Below the pieces are notes generated by a model. It saw only the letters and a program-made list of their open reading frames with translations. It ran no database searches and was not told where the DNA came from. Below, piece after piece: positions 60,171 to 64,000 of a DNA stretch of 64,000 nucleotides (position 1 is the first letter of the stretch; each line of letters opens with the position of its first letter). Both the position numbers and the translations under genes were made by a program. Source of the DNA: an uncultured Bryobacterales bacterium (lineage in GTDB: Bacteria > Acidobacteriota > Terriglobia > Bryobacterales > UBA6623); NCBI GenBank assembly GCA_951813065.1, contig CATOTH010000008.1:186001-250000 (forward strand). Direction: 5' to 3'.

Positions 60171-61615
60171 TTCCAGGGCGGTTCCCTCTCCTCCAGAACG
60201 CGGTAGGCGTCGGCGTATGTGCGCGCCATTCGCTCTTCCCAGGCGGCGGCGATGGCCGGATCTTCCGGATTCTCGCCTTGGTCGCCGGTGTGCTGGATCC
60301 AGGCGTCAAGGACCGACGCCATGCGCGTCAGCACTTGCTGGTGCGCCTCCGAGCCGGCGAGGTTCGTGAGCTCATCGGGATCCTCAATTGTGTCGTACAG
60401 TTCCTCTTTGGGGCGCGTGGGTGACAGGAACGGATAGTCCTCGGCCGTGATCTGGCCGTTCATCTCTAGCCGCTTCATTTGCCGCCAAATCGGATAAGAG
60501 ATTTCCTTGTAGCGATTGAGCTGCATGTAGGGACGGTCAGGATAGTAGTTCCGAATGTACTTGTAGCGCTTGTCTCGCACAGCGCGGATCCGGTCGACAG
60601 TTTCGTCGCAGCGGTCGCGCGCGGCGAATACGTACTCCCTGTCCGGCGCCTTGTCGTCCCCGAGAAAGATCCGTCCTTCGATATGGTCGGGCACTTCGAT
60701 ACCAGCCCAAGCAAGGGATGTTGCGGACAGATCGATCATGTTGACGAGTTCGTCTCTAACGCTGCCCGGCTGCAATTGGCCGGGCCACCGGATGATCAAT
60801 GGGACGTGGATACCGCCGTCGTATAGGAATTGCTTGTCCCGAGGCATCGGCCGCCCGTGGTCACCAAAGAACGCGACGATCGTTCGGTTGGCCAGGCCGT
60901 CTTCATCGATGCGGTCGAGCACCCTGCCGACTTTCTCGTCCAGCAGCCTCACTGCATCCAGATAGCCCGCCCAGTCCTTACGAGAGATCTCGTCCGTTGG
61001 ATAGTACCTGGGCACCGACACGGCTTCCGGGTCGGTGGGGTTCTCAATTCCGTCCGTGAAGCTCCATGTGTCCGGGGGGCGGCCCCTATGCGGCTCGAAA
61101 ATGTTGACTTGAGCGTAGAACGGCTGGCCGGGATCGCGGTCCCGCCAGTCGCTGCCGTCGAACGCGCCCGCGTACTGGAAGTTGAAGTCGGTCTTGTTGC
61201 GCCCACCCAACCCGCTCTCGTGATCGTTGACCGTGTAGTAGCCCGCCTCGCGGAAGTAGTCGGTAATCAGCCGGACTGGCTCGGGAAGAGCGTAGCCGTC
61301 ACCCCGATGGCTGCGATGCGCGTGGGCTCCGATGCTGGTCTGGTACATGCCCGTGATGAGCGCGGAGCGAGACGGCGAGCACACCGGGCAGGTCACGTAG
61401 GCGTTGGTGAAGCGCGCACCCTCTGCCGCCAGCCGGTCGATGTTCGGTGTGCTGACGTCGGAGCGCCCATAGCAGGAGAGATCGGCCGAGAGGTCGTCGG
61501 CGATGATCCAGACAATATTCCACGGGCCGGGGTCCGCGTCGCCACACGACACGAAGGCCGACAGCGCTCCTCCGGCGGCAACGCCGCCCAGAAACTTTCG
61601 ACGGCTTTGCCTCAT
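60167..61615 (-). CDS. Exported sulfatase, sulfamidase-like
   Basis: A 482-residue sulfatase. CSPSR (79-83) gives Cys79 for formylglycine. The region WNIVWIIADDLSADLSCYGRSDVSTPNIDRLAAEG and the shape of the second half (DRCDETVDRIRAVRDKRYKYIRNYYPDRPYMQ) resemble the heparan N-sulfatase (SGSH) branch. SRRKFLGGVAAGG is a twin-arginine signal, with FVSC soon after, close to a lipobox, so a Tat-exported lipoprotein is possible. It leads the sulfatase / small membrane protein / Na+ symporter operon. Confidence 0.94.
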   Translation of the reverse strand: MRQSRRKFLGGVAAGGALSAFVSCGDADPGPWNIVWIIADDLSADLSCYGRSDVSTPNIDRLAAEGARFTNAYVTCPVCSPSRSALITGMYQTSIGAHAHRSHRGDGYALPEPVRLITDYFREAGYYTVNDHESGLGGRNKTDFNFQYAGAFDGSDWRDRDPGQPFYAQVNIFEPHRGRPPDTWSFTDGIENPTDPEAVSVPRYYPTDEISRKDWAGYLDAVRLLDEKVGRVLDRIDEDGLANRTIVAFFGDHGRPMPRDKQFLYDGGIHVPLIIRWPGQLQPGSVRDELVNMIDLSATSLAWAGIEVPDHIEGRIFLGDDKAPDREYVFAARDRCDETVDRIRAVRDKRYKYIRNYYPDRPYMQLNRYKEISYPIWRQMKRLEMNGQITAEDYPFLSPTRPKEELYDTIEDPDELTNLAGSEAHQQVLTRMASVLDAWIQHTGDQGENPEDPAIAAAWEERMARTYADAYRVLEEREPPWK

Positions 61616-61684
61616 GCCTGTTCTCGCAGTCCGCGAAGCGATCCAATCTCGCGAATCGCCCGGGAGGATCGGCGCGACCCTCCA

Positions 61685-63052
61685 TCAGGGATTGCGAATA
61701 TTGTACAGGAAGGTGAACTGCAGACGGATGTCCTGGCCGAGATACTCCCCCGGAAGCGGCGGGAACGGGTTCGACGCGCTGATGCCAGCCACGGCTGCGC
61801 GGTCCAGCGGAGGGTGGCCCGAGGTCTTGGCGATCACCAGCTTGGGCACGCTTCCGTTGCGCGAAACGGAGAACTGAATCAAGGTTCGTCCGCGATTCAT
61901 GCCCATCCGCGCGCTCTCCGGAATCACTGCGAACCAGTTCCGACGGACTGCCGCCAGGATTTGGGTCAGGTACGGTCGGAAGTCGACGCCGCGAGGGTCG
62001 CTCAGCAACTCCACCGCGCTACCGGAGTTGGATGGGCCGGAGGGCAGCACTCCTGCCGAGGGGAGGCCGCCGAGGCCGTCTCCAACGGCTTGGCGGCCGC
62101 CGCCTCCCCGGATCAAAGTCTGCAGGGCATCCTCAACCGCTTGACCGGGGCCGGCCGTCAGTTCCAAGGTGCCCAGCTGGCCGGGACCGGGACGGCTGGG
62201 CATGCGGGCCTTGGGATCCTCCAATTGCAGCGCAGGCCGTTTGCGCGAAGGGGCCTTCGGCATGGGCAGAAGCCGCGGATCGCGGGACTGGGCCAGCTCG
62301 GTGCCTTCCTGGAATTCGCCCGGGTCCGGGCTCTGCGAGACCGGGGCCTCGGCCACCTGCGGTTCTTCTTCCGCCTCAAGGGCAGCGGGTTTCTCGGGCT
62401 CCTCGGATTCCGGCGCCTCTACCGGCTGTGACACCTCCGCAACCTCTTCCGGCTCAACCGGAACATCGGGCAACTGTGAGGGCCCCGGCGCCGGCTCCAC
62501 GGCCGGCTGGGACAGACCTCTGAAGCCGCCCTCGCCTTCGCCTGAGACATCGGAATCCCCTCGCAGCGGGGGCAAGTCGTCCAAGATCGGAGTGGAGAGG
62601 GTGATCTGGATGGAATCCCAGTCTGGCGGCTTGACGGTTTCCAATTGCCTCGTGGCAGGGATGAGCAAGTATGTCATTGCCATTGCATGCAATACGGTTG
62701 TCGCGGCCCAAGGATGGATCTTCCGAGAGGCCCACTTGGTTTCAATATCCAGCGGCGTTGAAGAGTCCGCCGGCCAGATGCCGGATCCTGGGGCTCGCCT
62801 CAATCGGGCTGTCGCGTCGAAAGTATGAACTAGTAGCTCGGGAGGAGGGGTATTTGACGGGGCAATGCGGGTTGCCTCCGGGTTCTGGCGAAACTGCCAT
62901 TCCAGCCTGTGCTGGAAGTCCGCCACTCTCAACCAGATCGGCCGCTCGGACGGAGCCAGCTCGACGGAGCGAACCGCTGACACGCGCCGCCGCAGACTCC
63001 TGCCGTAGTCCTCAAGCAGGAGGAGGATCTCAGAATTGCCTCGGTTGTCCAA
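61685..63052 (-). CDS. TonB/TolA-like transducer with cytoplasmic N-terminal region
   Basis: A 455-residue protein. About 115 cytoplasmic residues, one membrane segment (WAATTVLHAMAMTYLLIP), a long Pro/Glu-rich periplasmic spacer (PEEVAEVSQPVEAPESEEPEKP) and a C-terminal TonB/TolA domain (YLTQILAAVRRNWFAVIPESARMG, LIQFSVSRNGSVPKLVIAKTSGHPPLDRAAVAGI). The start is the TTG at 63050-63052, directly after the TAA of the Gfo/Idh gene (TAATTG), so coupling is likely. It should energise an outer-membrane process; a TolA-type role is also possible. Confidence 0.88.
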   Translation of the reverse strand: MDNRGNSEILLLLEDYGRSLRRRVSAVRSVELAPSERPIWLRVADFQHRLEWQFRQNPEATRIAPSNTPPPELLVHTFDATARLRRAPGSGIWPADSSTPLDIETKWASRKIHPWAATTVLHAMAMTYLLIPATRQLETVKPPDWDSIQITLSTPILDDLPPLRGDSDVSGEGEGGFRGLSQPAVEPAPGPSQLPDVPVEPEEVAEVSQPVEAPESEEPEKPAALEAEEEPQVAEAPVSQSPDPGEFQEGTELAQSRDPRLLPMPKAPSRKRPALQLEDPKARMPSRPGPGQLGTLELTAGPGQAVEDALQTLIRGGGGRQAVGDGLGGLPSAGVLPSGPSNSGSAVELLSDPRGVDFRPYLTQILAAVRRNWFAVIPESARMGMNRGRTLIQFSVSRNGSVPKLVIAKTSGHPPLDRAAVAGISASNPFPPLPGEYLGQDIRLQFTFLYNIRNP

Positions 63053-64000
63053 TTACTTGCTGGCCGCCACGGTTCTCGCAACCAGGCGTGAGTGCTCCTC
63101 GATGGCCTCCCTTATTCTAATTGCCAGTTCGAGTGCCCGAAGGCCGTCTGGCCCACTTACGCGAGGGATTGACCGGTTCTGAACGCAATCCAGGAAAGCG
63201 TTCAATTGGCGCCGCAGGGGCTCTCCGTCGTCTGGCTGCAACTTCACAAAGCGGAGCCGGTTGCTTTCGTCCAGACCGATGCAGACGCCTTTCCTCTCGA
63301 TATAGTCGATCGAGACGTACTGTCGCGGCTGGAAAAAGCGCAGCTTGCGAATCTTCTCGGTGGAAACCCGGCTCGCCGTGAGATTGGCGACACAGCCGTT
63401 CTTGAATTGGATCCTCGCGTTGGCGATGTCCGTTCGGGACGAAACCACAGACAGGCCGCTGGCGTAAACCTGGTCAACCTCTGATTCCACGAGCGTCCGC
63501 ACGATATCCAAGTCATGGATCATCAGGTCGAGCACGACATCGACATCGAGACTGCGAGGGCTGAACTGGCTTAGCCGATGAATCTCGAAGAAGAGTGGCA
63601 AATGTGCAGCGGTGTACGCTTCCTCGACGATTGGATTGAATCGCTCCAGATGGCCAACCTGAAGGATCCGCTCGGTACGCTGCGCGACGTTGACCAGCTT
63701 CCTGCCTGATTCGACACTTGCAGCGATTGGCTTCTCGACCAGCAGGTCGATCCCACCTTCGAGTAGCGGTACTCCCACGCTGGCGTGGTGTTCCGTTGGC
63801 ACAGCCAAGCTAGCCGCAACAACGCGCCCGGCCAAGGCTTCTGAGTCGGTGAACGCCTCGCAGCCGAACTCGGATGCGACTTGCCTCGCCCGGTTTCCGT
63901 CCTGATCCACGACCGCCACAAGTCGGGCGTTTTCGAGCGATCGGTAGACGCGCGCGTGCTGACGCCCAAACGCGCCGGCGCCGACGACGGCTACGGGAAT
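63053..64000 (-). CDS. Gfo/Idh/MocA oxidoreductase, GnnA-like (5' end beyond the window)
   Basis: The frame is open to the window edge and begins inside the nucleotide-binding strand: IPVAVVGAGAFGRQHARVYRS, so at most a few residues are missing. The catalytic Lys is in VEKPIAAS; VGHLERFNPIVEEAY and RSLDVDVVLDLMIHDLDIVRTLV match the subgroup that includes UDP-N-acetylglucosamine 3-dehydrogenase (GnnA), which works in making 3-amino lipid A. The cytoplasmic location fits (no signal). The assignment to GnnA is inference; the neighbour beyond the edge would decide it. A GTG at 63919 is not the start. Confidence 0.85.
   Translation of the reverse strand: MPVAVVGAGAFGRQHARVYRSLENARLVAVVDQDGNRARQVASEFGCEAFTDSEALAGRVVAASLAVPTEHHASVGVPLLEGGIDLLVEKPIAASVESGRKLVNVAQRTERILQVGHLERFNPIVEEAYTAAHLPLFFEIHRLSQFSPRSLDVDVVLDLMIHDLDIVRTLVESEVDQVYASGLSVVSSRTDIANARIQFKNGCVANLTASRVSTEKIRKLRFFQPRQYVSIDYIERKGVCIGLDESNRLRFVKLQPDDGEPLRRQLNAFLDCVQNRSIPRVSGPDGLRALELAIRIREAIEEHSRLVARTVAASK

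Noticed and set aside
1-64000. CRISPR array, prophage or insertion sequence
   Set aside because: No regular direct repeats, integrase, transposase or terminal inverted repeats were seen.

Overview
The window is about 60% GC, Gram-negative DNA, most likely from an Acidobacteriota bacterium of the Bryobacterales/Solibacter type. The strongest pointer is the secreted metalloprotease at 51527-54634, whose C-terminus resembles the TIGR03437 domain that is typical of that group. Supporting signs are LptD (outer membrane LPS), two long TonB-like transducers, a DUF1501/DUF1549-DUF1553 pair, four formylglycine sulfatases and many twin-arginine export signals. Assignment is from sequence reading alone; Planctomycetota share several of these families but not the TIGR03437 domain.

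Layout. 1-4971: end of an unknown gene, a secreted sulfatase, a two-domain beta-oxidation enzyme and a BON protein. 4988-8619: a compact housekeeping operon, phoH-ybeY-CNNM/CorC-era, with overlapping stops and starts. 8794-13621: an apparent catabolic operon of PQQ alcohol dehydrogenase fused to cytochrome c, a SolA-like FAD oxidase and a DUF1501 protein. 13869-20406: a small helical unknown, the DUF1549/1553-DUF1501 pair and a second sulfatase. 20461-20555: a selenocysteine tRNA. 20587-24748: SMP-30-like lactonase, a TonB protein with a repeated cytoplasmic tail, RidA and a D-serine-dehydratase-like PLP enzyme. 24829-29616: a secreted HExxH protein, a beta-barrel porin, an orphan gluconate-dehydrogenase subunit-3 protein and a CLC channel. 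29613-35702: zinc-ribbon/TPR protein and a YhaN/YhaO (Rad50/Mre11-like) pair. 35832-39191: an Uma2-like tail remnant and a Na+-efflux-type ABC exporter. 39616-49307: LptD, a third sulfatase, DUF1080 protein, zinc-ribbon membrane protein, GDPD, Cys/His-rich membrane protein, a Gfo/Idh/MocA oxidoreductase and an M28 peptidase. 49803-57140: acyl-CoA carboxylase beta subunit, the large metalloprotease, a VTT membrane protein coupled to a SAM-cleaving DUF62 enzyme, and an M23 endopeptidase. 57305-64000: thiL, a Na+ symporter / small membrane protein / sulfatase operon, a second TonB-like protein and a Gfo/Idh oxidoreductase cut by the window end.

How it fits together. The accessory content points to scavenging of sulfated, probably glycosaminoglycan-like or algal, polymers: sulfatases strip sulfate in the periplasm, DUF1080, SMP-30 and Gfo/Idh enzymes act on sugars, TonB proteins energise outer-membrane uptake, and the symporter operon probably imports a product. 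A second theme is oxidation of alcohols and N-methyl amino acids (PQQ dehydrogenase, SolA). No CRISPR array, prophage, intact insertion sequence or rRNA was seen. Nothing here is a clear new defence or biosynthetic system; the most unusual features are the solitary tRNA-Sec, the TonB protein with three tryptophan repeats and an in-gene G-quadruplex tract, the PQQ/SolA/DUF1501 operon and the DSD-like/RidA pair.
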